A DNA stretch of 64,000 nt from assembly GCA_014529385.2 (NCBI GenBank), contig CM043952.1:69385370-69449369 (forward strand), given 5' to 3'. The position numbers and the translations under genes are program-made. Origin of the DNA: Adiantum capillus-veneris. Lineage: Eukaryota; Streptophyta; Polypodiopsida; Polypodiales; Pteridaceae. Below, piece after piece: positions 20,688 to 32,789 of this stretch (positions are counted from its first letter, which is position 1; every line of letters starts with the position of its first letter). The notes under the pieces were generated by a model, which was given only the letters and a program-made list of their open reading frames with translations, was not told the DNA's origin and searched no databases.

Positions 20688-22099
20688 TCACAGCTTATCT
20701 TGATGTATTTTGAGAAGCATGTCTTGGGTTAGTGGCAAATGATACTTCTTCAATCTGCATCCACTAATCCAGGTTGACATTTCTTCTCCGTCTAATGTAG
20801 CAAGCTTGACGAACCCACTTGGTGATAGATATTTAATCACAAGAGGTCCCATCCCTTGCTTTTTAAGTTTTTTTGCATGCTGTTTTAGAGTGTATACTAG
20901 GACAAAGTCCCCAATCTTAAACTCTTTAGTTCGCACATGCTTATCAAAGAACTCTTTTTGTCGCCTTTTCTGAGCGTAGATTGAAGCCACGGCTTTTAAG
21001 CGAAGCTCATCTAGCTTTTCCAAGTTGTCTATTCTATCTGAAAGCTCATGTCCTGTCCACTCTAATTCCTTAGCTACTCTCCGTGTTGCAATTAAAAATT
21101 CTATTGGTAAAATAGCATTCAAACCAAAAACCATGTTATATGGGGTCGTTCCTATGGATGTTTTATATGCGACCCTATACGCCCATAATGTCGAATGCAA
21201 TTTCTTGTCCCATCAGTTCTCGACTCAGATACAATATTTGTAAGGACCGTGCATATGGTTTTGTTCGTCGCTTCAACTTGTCCATTGGCTTGTGGATGAT
21301 ATGGAGCTGATTTGCGATGTATTACCATGAATTCGTCTAGAAGGATCTCTATCTCTTTATTTATGAAGTGTGTGCCTTGATAACTCACAATTTCTACTGG
21401 TAATCCATATCGTACAAAGACATATACAGAAATTGTGCTGTGGTCTTGGCATCTGCTTTTTGAGTTTCTTTTGACTCAACCCACTTTGTTAGATAGTCCG
21501 TCGCCACAATGATGTATTGTGTATGATTCCTGTATGCAGGAGGTGAGATACGTCCAACATAATCAATCCCCCATTTTGCAAAGGCTCTTGCTCCCATCAT
21601 TGGCCTGAGCGGCATATCATCTCTTTTAAGTGGTACTTTGGTCCACTGACAGTCATCACATCGTTTAACGTATTCCTCACTGTCCATGTGTAATGTCTGC
21701 CACCATATTCCTACAGCTAAGATAATTTTTGATGTCGTATCTGCCATGTGTAATGTGTAATGTTTGCCACCATGTGAAATGGCCTCCACCTACTCCTCCA
21801 TGAGCTTGATCTAGGATTATCACATACTCTGACTCTGATGCGCAAATCCTAAGCTGGTTGTCTTTACCTCTCTTATAGAGTTGATTTTCTATTAAAGCAT
21901 AATCTCGCGCTTCTGTCTCTACAGCTCTCTGACGCGCTTTTGAGGTTCCCTCTGGAAAAGTTCTATTTGTGAGATATTCAAAAATATATTGACTCCATTC
22001 AGGAGCAATCATTATCTGATACAATGTTGAATACTCAGCTGGCGGTTTTGACGAACATGTAATACATACTGTGATATATTCATGTACACTCTCTTTCAT
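20688..22099 (-). pseudogene. integrase of element D, frameshifted
   Basis: The Ty3/gypsy integrase is spread over four frames. The zinc domain ends RCDDCQ; the first catalytic Asp is in KWGIDYVGR; the second should be in SDQGTHF but reads SYQGTHF; the Glu is kept in PQANGQVEATNKT. The C-terminal part (LWAYRVAYKTSIGTTPYNMV, then FVLVYTLKQ and WISGCRLKKYHLP) is open to TGA 20688-20690. A short duplication near 21690-21780 repeats a stretch containing TGCCACCAT. It is inactive. Its sequence is unlike A, B and C, so D is a different gypsy lineage. Confidence 0.75.
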
Positions 22100-22445
22100 T
22101 CCTGGCCAGTAGACTCCCAGTTGTAACAGATTCTTGTACGTGTTCCTTCTTGAACAATGAAATGCACATTCCTGAACATGTGCTTCTCGCAGATATATGT
22201 TATATTCTTCAGGATTGATGCATAACCTTAAAATGTTATCGGTTTATCAACTGAAGATTTTCGGATTGCTAAAAAGTAACTTGTTTTTGGTTGTATTCTT
22301 TTCTATCAAACTCTCCTCCCTAGGTTAATAGACTAACAACATCTTGAGACCACTTTGGTATCATTTCTATGTTCAATAAGTACACATCTGGCATGTAGTC
22401 ATCTACACCTATAGGGTCTTCTCCATTTGTCAACCGCAAGCCACT
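22100..22445 (-). pseudogene. decayed upstream pol sequence of element D
   Basis: On the minus strand this leads into the integrase and should hold the end of RNase H and the integrase start. I see only short open pieces. The recognisable part stops at the CT microsatellite at 22458, which marks the truncation of D. Confidence 0.3.
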
Positions 22446-23112
<667 letters not shown>

Positions 23113-23167
23113 TCTCGCAGGCCTGTGTAGGCGCAACATCACCGGGAGTACTCTCTCTCTCTCTCTA

Positions 23168-23203
<36 letters not shown>

Positions 23204-23296
23204 ACACAATTTCCCCCTCCCATCTCTCCCCAGCACCTCCCTCTCTCACTCTCGTTCTCTCGCTCTGTTTCCTTGCACACAGTAAGCACGTAAAAA

Positions 23297-23340
<44 letters not shown>

Positions 23341-24603
23341 AAAATTACCTCCCCTGTCTCTCGTTCCCACACACTACACCCTCTTCGAATGCATATACGC
23401 ACACATATACATACACATATGCACGCACACACAACACATAAACACATACTCACACTCACGCACTCACATATATACACACACCTAAACAAACTCACGCATA
23501 GACGCACTCACTAGCACCGACACGCATAAACATACTCACACATATACATACAGATGGACACATGCATTGCACGCACTCATATACGCACCCACAATAAAAA
23601 AGGTGAAGGAAAATATGACATGGACACCATCGGCAAAGACGACCAGCTTGCGCACCGCCGACACCAAAACAAGAAGTGGCGCTGAAGGCACGCCCTGGCC
23701 GGCACCGAGAGGAAGTAACACGTAGCATCTCGGCTTCTCGCAACAAATACCAATTTCGGCAGTCTTAAACCTCACACCGACCACCCGAACCATCAACAAA
23801 AACCCTTGTAAATGCCCCGAACTCTACTCTTCCCTAATAACCTAGCCAATGGTTAGTGGATTGTAAAACAAACTCTCTCCACCCCACTCTCTCTTCTCTC
23901 TCTATCTCTACCTTTCCCCCCTCTCTATCTCTCTTACTAGAGAGGCATCTAAACCTTCTATAGCGACCAATGGATATTTGCAAGGACCATTGGGTAAGGA
24001 CCACCTCTCAAGCCTTTGTAAAGAGGCCTCCTCTAAGCACAAAAGGAGGCACAAGTGAAGGAGGAACACATTATCTCCATGCACTTTACATTTCAAGCAC
24101 CACTAAGCACATAATGCACCCCCCAAGCTAGAGAGCTCATGGCATAATGTTTGGTTGCAAGCTTGGGAATTTTAGCATTGACAACATCACCATCTTTCCC
24201 ATTCTCCACCGCACCATGGTTGAGTTACTAGTCACGACCACTCCATGCACATAAGGCAGTCACTACTCTCTCGTAAGGCAACATGAGCACACTAGGATTG
24301 AATGCATCGACAACATGCTACCTTGGGACACTCTCGATGTTGGTGATTGACGTCGTTGGTGGCTGCATCGTCTTGAAGTTTTTCCTCAACTAGCCTCCCC
24401 ACTAATTCCAACTTCGCCATGCACCATATGGCGCTCGCATTCCATCATGCATCCCTAGTGTGAAGAGCCAGGTTTGTAACCATCAAGACCAACATTTGTA
24501 AGTATCATCATCACCAATAAAAGGGTGCAATGTTGTCTTGATCTTTGGGTTCCATTCTCTGTTCTCCTTAGTTTTGTTTTCCCACATTCACGGGATGTTT
24601 CTT
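23113..24603. other. noncoding, simple repeats
   Basis: Holds CT (23151-23166), CA (23170-23200) and AT (23298-23335) microsatellites and CA-rich sequence to about 23600. The open frames here are low-complexity shadows. From about 23880 it may be the U3/R part of the solo LTR that ends at 25053, but its start was not found. Confidence 0.5.
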
Positions 24604-24803
24604 CTCTTGTATATGACTCTGCTTGTGCTCTATCATGTGCGGCCTCTCCAATCAGTCAATATGATCCATTCCAACCTTATCACATACCTCCCTCGTACAC
24701 ACACTCTTGTATATGACTCTGCTTGTGCTCTATCATGTGCGACCTCTCCAATCAGTCAATATGATCCATTCCAACCTTGTCACATAACTCCCTTGTACAC
24801 ACA
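24604..24803. repeat. 100-bp tandem duplication
   Basis: Two adjacent 100-bp units starting TCTTGTATATGACTCTGC differ at only a few bases (CGGCC/CGACC, CTTATC/CTTGTC), so the duplication is recent. It lies in probable LTR sequence. Confidence 0.8.
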
Positions 24804-24899
24804 CTCTTGATTGTTGACAAGGCATTTTCTACATGTGGACGTTTGCTTTATCACCATTCCATGTTGGTTACCTAGAGGGCATCTCACTTTTGCTACGCT

Positions 24900-25053
24900 A
24901 GGTCATGTATATCTACGTCCCAGCCACACTTATGCTAGGTGGTGCCCCCTCTCTACCTTTAGGATTACTCCTACCTTGAGATGATGCTTGGGGATGTTCA
25001 GGCTATGTGTGGTGTAGAGGCCACCCCATATGGCATGTCATTTCCGGCTATCA
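24900..25053 (+). repeat. 3' end of a solo LTR related to A and C
   Basis: It has the order seen in the A and C LTR ends: an imperfect hairpin CCCAGC...GCTAGG, then TGGTGCCCCCT (24940-24950), then TAGAGGCCACCCC, then CTATCA at 25048-25053. No internal element sequence follows. The left border is not resolved. Confidence 0.6.
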
Positions 25054-25385
25054 CCAGCTTTAACCAATATTCTAGCTTTTTCTCCCCTGGCCCTTCCCCA
25101 TATTCAATGATCAGTTTAACATGAGAAAATCATTTAGGAGAATTAGATATTAGTTATTATGACAATAGCTAGCATTTTCCACCCAAAGAAAATGGACAAA
25201 ATGCCAGACAAAAAGCAAACCTTGACATGGACACTTTGAATGGGGAGAGAGCTTGTTCAATTGATGGGCCTTTTACTATTTAGGGATATTTTGTCCATTT
25301 TATTTTTAAGACTTAAGTGTGGGTCACACTTAAAAATCTATAAATTCTTTGAATTTTGACAAGTAAGGGGGACCTACCAAAAATC

Positions 25386-25388
<3 letters not shown>

Positions 25389-25434
<46 letters not shown>

Positions 25435-25455
25435 GAAGAAGAAGAAGAAGAAGAA
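25389..25455. repeat. GA then GAA microsatellite
   Basis: About 21 GA units pass into about 8 GAA units. The downstream sequence to 25547 holds no gene. Confidence 0.85.
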
Positions 25456-25547
25456 GAGGAATTTTAATGCCACAACAACACTCCCAAAAGATATAGAAGA
25501 CAAATTGAGGGAGAGTAAAGTTATTCATGTTTCATCTTTTGATTCTC

Positions 25548-25560
25548 TCGCTCTCTCGCT

Positions 25561-25641
<81 letters not shown>

Positions 25642-25792
25642 GTCTTGATAGGAGGATAATTCAAAACGTTGTAAAAACGATCCGATGAGATCTCATAGAC
25701 CTATTTGATGGTGGGGGGGAGTCTTGATAGGAGGATAATTCAAAACGTTGTAAAAACGATCCGATGAGATCTTAAAGACCTATTTGATGGTG

Positions 25793-25850
<58 letters not shown>
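25548..25850. repeat. CT tract, 79-bp tandem duplication, GA tract
   Basis: A CT tract (25557-25640) and a GA tract (25796-25848) flank two copies of a 79-bp unit (25642-25720 and 25721 onward) that starts GTCTTGATAGGAGG. The tracts are complementary, so the segment is a large inverted repeat around a duplicated core. Confidence 0.75.
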
Positions 25851-25962
25851 AGGGGGGACTCGAGGGGAGCATGGAAATTTTGAATGTCATAGTTACTTAT
25901 TAGAACAATAGCAAAAGACCTCAAGGTCTAGCTGAAAAATCTTTGATTCAAGTGTGGGCACG

Positions 25963-26011
<49 letters not shown>

Positions 26012-28060
26012 GGTCACTATAATTGGCTATAATTGCTTCATCCTTCACACACATACACTCAATATAGGGGTTTACCTCTAATAAACTAGCACTCGCCTAC
26101 TGGGTAATATCTGTACTCGGCTTGAATTAAGGCTAGCTTAGACATAACTGCCTACAATGCTTGAGAAGATGGCTTGGATGTGCTTTCCCCCGGGCCTTGT
26201 GGGTGATTATCATGTATATCTACCTTGCACTCTCCGCAATAGGAGATTCTAGCTTATGCTATGCCTGAGGGAGCTGTTGGTTATATTATCTTAGGGATCT
26301 ACGTCCTTACACTCTCCTCAATAGGAGATTCTAGCTTATGCTATGCCTAAGGGAGCGATTGGTTATATTGTCTTAAGAATGTTGACTGTAAAGATTTACC
26401 TTACACTTTCTTCGATGGGTAGAACATCTTTGGTCGATGGTTTTATTGTCTGGTGGGAAACTACCTTGAGCTGATACCTTGCAATTTCCTGCGAGGGAAA
26501 AATTGAGCCTATACTAAATGCATCTTGTTGCTTGTGTTGTATTAATAATGGGGTGGTGTGATCACTCCCCTATTTTATTCATATAAGATTATTAGTGTGT
26601 ATTAATCGCAACTTATGTCTCCCTCTTCATTGTTGCTGACACCATGGGTTTGCACTCCCTTTCCCTGATACACGTGGAAATCTTCCTCGTCCTACCAATC
26701 CCCGCTACCTTGGACTATATCCCCTCTACTATGCTGCCTTATCTTGTCTATTGATGTTGTACTACTCATGAGGACTCCCACCCTTTTGTTGCACTAACAA
26801 CCCTCCCCTCTGATTTGTTGAATAAATTTTGGTTTTGGAATTAGTTGCAAGCCTACTAATCACCATATAGTACCAATCAACTATACATAAAGCGTTTGTT
26901 CTTGATAATTGCTTGGATAAGTATAGCTTTGAACTTCTTACTTCAAAGTATGTTGATTATTATTTGCACTCGCTAATTGTGCACTCTTTTGGTTTTATGC
27001 TTTTAAAGATAAGCATGAATATTAGATGAGCTCCTAGAACGTTAAGAGGTTTAGTCATGTGGAACTTGTGGCTTTAAAGTGGCCCTTGAGTTCTATTGAA
27101 CTTTAGGTGTTACTCTTAAACAGAGCCAACATTTGTTGAGGTTCAAGTGTTGGGGTTATGCTCTATAGGTTACTTAATACTTTGTTTTTCCAAGATAGTA
27201 GTCATTTGGGTAACGGTTTATTTATCTAAACAAATCGGACTTTGATATGATACAATAATGATTATTTTATTATTGAGGTAGCTGCTTGGATCATGGGTTT
27301 GACTAGCTGATTACACTAAAATGATAGAAAGAAGTGATGTCTCGAGTCTATGTAGGGACTATTGGTTTTATATTGATTTTGCTGATGTAATCTACTCTTT
27401 CAATATGAGTATTATTATTTCCTCCTTTTGATATAGGAAGGAGTGCTTGACATTACAATGCCTCCTCTGCTGGCAAATAAGATTAGACTAGTTTTCTTGT
27501 CATGGATTAGCTTACACATGGTTTGACAAGTATGAATACTTTGATAAAGTATAAGGTTACTTTGAGCAAGGCTTTAAGATCATGCGGTTGCTACTATGAA
27601 TTTGTAGTTTTTGGCTTGGAAACTTCAACTCGGAAATAAGTGGGGATTACTTGAGATTTGTTCATACTTTTAAGTACTATCTATGATTGTAGCTAGTCTA
27701 ATAATTTCTAAGTTTGACATGGATAACAATTGAAAGGTTTTCTGACACTTATTATACGTATCCAAGTATAAAATATCTATTGATTTGTCTATATGGATGC
27801 ATGTGATAATTCCATCTTTGCTTAAAAAGGTTTATTGTTGCTACAATTTGACTTTGAAGTTCCCTGCTGATTCAACCTGGATGACTTGGACATCTCTATT
27901 TTTGTACAAGATCATCGGAATGATGTCTCATTCTTATTATGTTGTACAAAAATGAATCTAAAATTGAGTCATTTTTGTACAAATCATTGTCTAGTTATCT
28001 AAAGCCAGTTGTCTTTCGAACGTTATGTTCTTTTGTGTATATGTATTAAGTTTAATATAG
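25851..28060. other. noncoding, with a short degenerate repeat array
   Basis: A CA microsatellite lies at 25970-26009. Between 26217 and 26500 an approximately 82-bp unit (CCTTGCACTCTCC..CAATAGGAGATTCTAGC) occurs twice clearly and twice weakly. The rest, to 28060, is AT-rich with no open frame worth reporting. It may be old LTR-element leader sequence. Confidence 0.5.
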
Positions 28061-28061
28061 C

Positions 28062-28065
<4 letters not shown>

Positions 28066-28119
<54 letters not shown>

Positions 28120-28284
28120 ACACTTCTATACTCTATATGGGGTAAAATCCCCTACTTAAGGACATTGAGATTGTCACAAAGCGCATTTGATGCACACACC
28201 CATATATTTTACTTCTATACTCTATCTAGGGTAAACCCTCCTATTTAGTGAGATTGTCACAAAGCAGGTTTGATGCACGATGCA
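28066..28284. repeat. CA microsatellite and ~90-bp tandem duplication
   Basis: CA repeats (28066-28115) are followed by two related units beginning ACTTCTATACTCTAT (28121 and 28211), each with AGATTGTCACAAAGC and TTTGATGCAC near the end. Confidence 0.7.
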
Positions 28285-28379
28285 TCAATTTCAACAAGGT
28301 GTGGCGCATATGAAAACTTGCATCAAAGCCTTCCATCCAAAATTGGAATGGTCGATTTGATGGACTAAGTAGTAAACAC

Positions 28380-28555
28380 GACACACATTTTGAATCTGTA
28401 GTGTAAAAGCCCCCCCCCCCCCCCAAGAAAAAAAGCAAGACATACCCCGCAGGTCAAAAAAGGACAATGCCAGATAGGATTTGAACCACATATCACAAGG
28501 AAAAAAATGAACACATCACGCTAAATGTTCCACCACTCACCAACTTGTGTTCTCT
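28380..28555 (-). mobile_element. possible tRNA-derived SINE or tRNA relic
   Basis: On the minus strand GGTTCAAATCC (28477-28487) is a perfect Pol III box B. About 45 bases before it TTGGTGAGTGG (near 28535-28545) resembles box A. The pair has tRNA-like spacing, but no cloverleaf with a matched acceptor stem is evident, so this is not a functional tRNA gene. A C16 run lies near 28409-28424. Confidence 0.35.
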
Positions 28556-28599
28556 CAAGGGGCCATGACAATTCTTACTCTTTGTCCTTCTGAGGGGGG

Positions 28600-28870
28600 T
28601 ACGTGTCTGTACAAGAGAGAGAGAAAGATGGTGGCGGTTAGCGAGATGGCATGAGGGAGATGACACAAGAGAGAGAGACACACAAATTGACACAAGAAAC
28701 TCTCATTCAAATTATTGATTAATTCCATGATTACAACGATAGGTTCCTTTATATATTTCCCATGATCTTTGGTGCTTCCTCCTGGGTGACTCTTGATTGC
28801 TTCCATTAACCTTAGTTGAAGGCCTAGGTATTTGTGCAACATTTACGGTTCAACACCAATGACACCTGGT
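28600..28870. repeat. dispersed repeat, copy 1
   Basis: The core GACACAAGAAACTCTCA, then ATTATTGATT and TTTCCCATG, then CTTTGGTGCTTCCTC reappears at 40797-40985 in the same orientation, with GA-rich lead sequence (GAGGGAGATG) in both. It is likely part of an LTR. The family was not identified. Confidence 0.6.
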
Positions 28871-28879
28871 GGGAGAAAT

Positions 28880-29822
28880 TTTCTGAAATTCAGACTTGAC
28901 ACCCACAAAATCCTTTGTTCCAAAAACTCAATGCTCATAGAATATCATGATGCAAAGTGCAGTTCTTGGATTCTACTCCAAGATACACCCACATATACAA
29001 CATGATAGACCATGAGACACTGCCCTCCCCTCCCCAAGCATTTAGAAATGCAAAGTACAATGCCTAAAAATTAATCCAAGATGCAAAAATACACTTCCTA
29101 AAGCTATACATTGCATTACAATCACCAAACTGGGTATAGTGTGGCTTCCCACCAAAAAATTGAATACAAGGGTATAGTGTGGCTTCCCACCAAAAAATTG
29201 AATACAAGTGCACCATCTATTGGCAACATGCCAGGGGTAGGAACCCATCAAATAAAACATAATCCATGAGAGATCATACAAAACAAACTTGTAGAACCAT
29301 AAAGTAATGAGTAAATCTCCACTCCATTGAGTGGACTCCATCTTTAAATAAATGACTTCAAAATAAAATTGTGATCTTTGGCTTCAATTTGTAAAGGTAT
29401 GCTTTTAGCAAGCACATTGACATCCAAAAACATTAGCTCCAAGTTATTTGTGCAAAGAGAAGCTTCATTCTTCCTTGATGAAATTTGAATTTTAAGACAC
29501 CACATTTGACAAAAAAGATCTCTTGTTAGGCTTATAATGAGAAAAATCCATAGGATCTTTGCATCATCATGCACAAAAATAAGCATTAGTTTACTCAAAA
29601 TCACAACATCATCACCTTTCCTAGCATGGATAAGCATGAGAGCCCCATCATGCTTTACATAGACACTAAATGTGTGGATAGATACACATATCCTAGCATG
29701 GATAAGCATGCAAGCCCCATCATGCTTTACATATATACTAATTGTGTGGATATATACACATATCCCATCACACAACAATGTGTCAATCATTCAGCATACC
29801 ATCGGTTTGTGAAATAGGTTGC

Positions 29823-29858
<36 letters not shown>

Positions 29859-31034
29859 ACATTTTGTGCTTCACTAATTCATCAAGAAGAACATCATTTT
29901 AGTAATTCTCCATTTCAACACTATGTGAAACACAAGAATCTCCTTCAAATGCCAAAGAGCTTATAAAAGCATCAATCACATCATTTTCTTCATCAATAAG
30001 AAATGAGAGTTTATCATCATTTTTCTTCAACGTTTCATAAAAATTTTCATCAAAGGAATGGTTCATTTACTTAGAGTTGCAAACATTAATTTATTAATCC
30101 ATCTCATGATACTCAACAAACAAATCTATATCATTGTCATCATTTAAGACATCAAATTCATGCAATTTTCCATAAAAATAGAGTGAATTTGACCCACATG
30201 CTTTGGTTGATGGTGCAAGACATGAGTATGGAGCTACTTAGGGACTCTCCTTGGATCTCTTGGCTCATAGGGTTCTCTCTCTTTGCTCCAATATATATCC
30301 CATTCCTACCATTTCCATGTTCATCATGGTCGTCATCATCCTCCTGACTAGAATAACCTCCACCCCCCTCTTCAGCTACAATATGCCATGTCCTCAATAA
30401 TGTTTTAAGAAATCCCCGTTTATGAAGCAACTTGTGAAAATTTTGGGTGTTATTATGTAACTCTTAATGAGATTCAAATGCAAAAGACATTTATGTGTTT
30501 TCCCTCCATGCTTATAAAACCATACATATGCTTTCTCTATTGCATCAACAGATTCGGCCACCCATGCCTTGAGATTATGCAATTTGTTGTGTACAATGTC
30601 ATGCTCCAAGACTTAAAATTGCTCCAATAACATCAATGAGCAATATTTTGCTTTATGATCATCATGATCACATTGTGACAATGGCTTATTGTGACACTTT
30701 CCTTTTTTGAGATCATTTTTCTAGCAAAAGATGCAAAATTGCTTACATTTTTCCCCTATGGTGCCTTCATTTTATGTCCACAACATATTTAAATTATGTA
30801 ATATGCACATGAAAATATCCTAAAATAGCTTTATAGCAAACAATTTTTTTGGCATAAGGTTTTCTTACGGTAGTATTTGACCCATCACATTTTTCCAAAT
30901 GCAAAGAGCATCTCTACAGCCTCTAGAAATTAGAGTGCTTCACTAGCTCTGTTCGCATCGAATTAAGATTGAGCAAAATATTGGAAACTATATATGCCAT
31001 TTCAATACTTCTCAAGTGAAAACATTTATGAAAG

Positions 31035-31037
<3 letters not shown>
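28880..31037. other. AT-rich noncoding sequence with two short tandem duplications
   Basis: A 39-bp unit (GGGTATAGTGTGGCTTCCC) is duplicated at 29131-29208 and a 72-bp unit (CCTAGCATGGATAAGCATG) at 29620-29763. A CA microsatellite lies at 29826-29857. A minus-strand frame at 29344-29790 contains the duplicated unit and is probably not a gene. Nothing else was recognised. Confidence 0.5.
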
Positions 31038-31085
<48 letters not shown>

Positions 31086-31884
31086 CTACCGATTGGCGTG
31101 GTTCAGAGGTGTACCTCAAAAGAATGAGATACCAATTGTATTGCTTTAGAGGGGTACCTTGCAGAAAACCACAAGGAGGGTTAAAGGATTGCCGAGCTCA
31201 ATGTTTGTAATCATACAAGGTGTCAATGTTATTAATTTTTTGTTGTTCCATTTTTATGTTTAAAAAAAAAAGCAAAACATGCAAGTTTCCTTGCACGGGG
31301 GAGTTTGCACAGTCCTCCCCAATTTTTATAATACAAAGGAACGTGCCATTCCCACGGCAGCATGCAATTTTCAGTGTGTTCATTAACTGCGTTTGCAGTG
31401 TCAAGAATGTCAAAAATCACAAAATAATAATGCTTACTCACCGCGCGATTGAGTGTCTTCGTCGATGCACCTTGCATCAACGATGCTGTGCATCTCCTGC
31501 TATTAACCCGTTGCAAGAGACGACATCCCATGGAGGATGAAGGAGATAGGCTTGTGACTATTTGGGTGGAGGAACTTTAGGAAGAAGCGGGAATTCTTAT
31601 ATTTCAGCTTGTGCCAATTCAGGGCCTATCAAAATTCACTCGTCGCTTCATACATCCAAATTTGTGGAAGCAAGAAGGATGGTGCTCAGCTGCCTGTGAA
31701 ATGCACATTAACAGTGGGTGATCAACATCAACTGGTGTAAAGAGTTCAAACCAAATTATTGCCATCTGCACTGTATGTACTCTTGTTCTGATTAGTTCCA
31801 AACTGAAGTTTGGATAGTTGAAAACATCATAGAACAAATCAATCTCATCCTTCATGTGCATAACCTACTAAGAGCATAGTCCAT
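31038..31884. other. GA microsatellite and unassigned left flank of element C
   Basis: GA repeats occupy 31038-31084. The rest has short frames on both strands without recognisable domains. It ends in the sequence that was copied as filler into element C. Confidence 0.5.
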
Positions 31885-31889
31885 GTTGT
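31885..31889. other. target-site duplication of element C, left
   Basis: GTTGT directly precedes the LTR start TGATGCATGG. The same five bases follow the 3' LTR at 36853-36857. Confidence 0.75.
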
Positions 31890-31966
31890 TGATGCATGGT
31901 TTTTAGGACCCCTTCTGAGCATAGTCCATGTTGTTGATGCATGGTTTTTAGTCCATGTGCATAACC
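31890..31966 (+). repeat. 5' LTR remnant and filler DNA of element C
   Basis: Only the first 29 bases of the 5' LTR remain (31890-31918, equal to 35340-35368). A 32-base copy of 31874-31905 follows (31919-31950), and then a 13-base copy of 31853-31865 (31954-31966). Reverse transcriptase sequence starts immediately. The rest of the LTR, gag and protease are deleted. Confidence 0.85.
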
Positions 31967-31967
31967 A

Positions 31968-32789
31968 GTGGTGCAAAGGCTAAGGAGATTAGGGCTAGTG
32001 CAACAAGATGCACTCTTAAAAGAAGTAAAAAGATTACTCAAGGCAGGATTTATCTACCCAATGGAAGATTCTGAGTGGGTATCTCCAGTTGTGGTAGCAC
32101 CAAAGAAAAATGGGAAGTGGAGGGTATGTGTGGATTACAAGCCTCTAAACGCAGCCACAAAAAGGGACCATTTTCCTTTGCCTTTTCAAGATGAAATACT
32201 AAATGAAGTGGCTGGTCATGAAAGGTACACAGTGTGTGATGGGTACTCAGGCTACTTCCAAATCAGAATTGCAGATGAAGACCAAAGAAAGACTACCTTC
32301 ATAACACCTTGGGGGTGTTTTGCTTATAGAGTTATGCCTTTTGGTTTAACTAATGCCCCAGCTACTTTCCAGAGGTTTATGAACTTGGTGTTTCAACCTT
32401 ACTTTGGTAAGTCCATACGAGTCTTCATTGATGATTTTTGCATTTACAGCTCTAGGGAAGTACATCTGTCCAAGGTTGATGAAGGTTTCACCCGCCTGGC
32501 CCAATTGGGTGGGCAATTGAATAAAGACAAGTGCCACATAGGTGAGAGCAAGGTCACTCTACTAGGCCATGTTGTGTCTCAAGATGGTATTGAGGCTGAC
32601 CCTGAAAAGGTAAAGACATTGTTAGCTTTACCTACTCCTTCAAACGTGAAGCAACTAGTCTCCTTCATTCAAAAGGTTCGCTACATGGGACGATTCATAC
32701 ATCTCCTTTCTCAGGCAATCTATCCTTTGCAGCAGCTCACTAAACACACTACATTGACATGGAGTGAGGAGGGTGAAAGGTGCTTTTAA
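31968..32789 (+). pseudogene. pol: element C reverse transcriptase (5'-truncated Pol)
   Basis: The frame opens at the deletion junction without an ATG and carries an almost complete gypsy RT. It shows WVSPVVVAPKKNGKWRVCVD, then YTVCDGYSGYFQIRIA, then MPFGLTNAPATFQRF, then FIDDFCIY with the catalytic Asp pair (near 32424-32435), then LGHVVSQDGI and FLGR-like YMGRFIHLLS. At 32787-32789 a TAA (CF-stop-EVK) replaces what is probably a Gln codon. Beyond it the same frame continues into RNase H. It is a pseudogene because it lacks its 5' end and has a stop, but its sequence is otherwise well preserved. Confidence 0.85.

Noticed and set aside
28461-28550. Functional tRNA gene
   Set aside because: Box B is perfect, but no 7-bp acceptor stem or complete cloverleaf can be drawn.
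29344-29790. 148-codon minus-strand gene
   Set aside because: A third of it is the 72-bp tandem duplication and no domain is visible.
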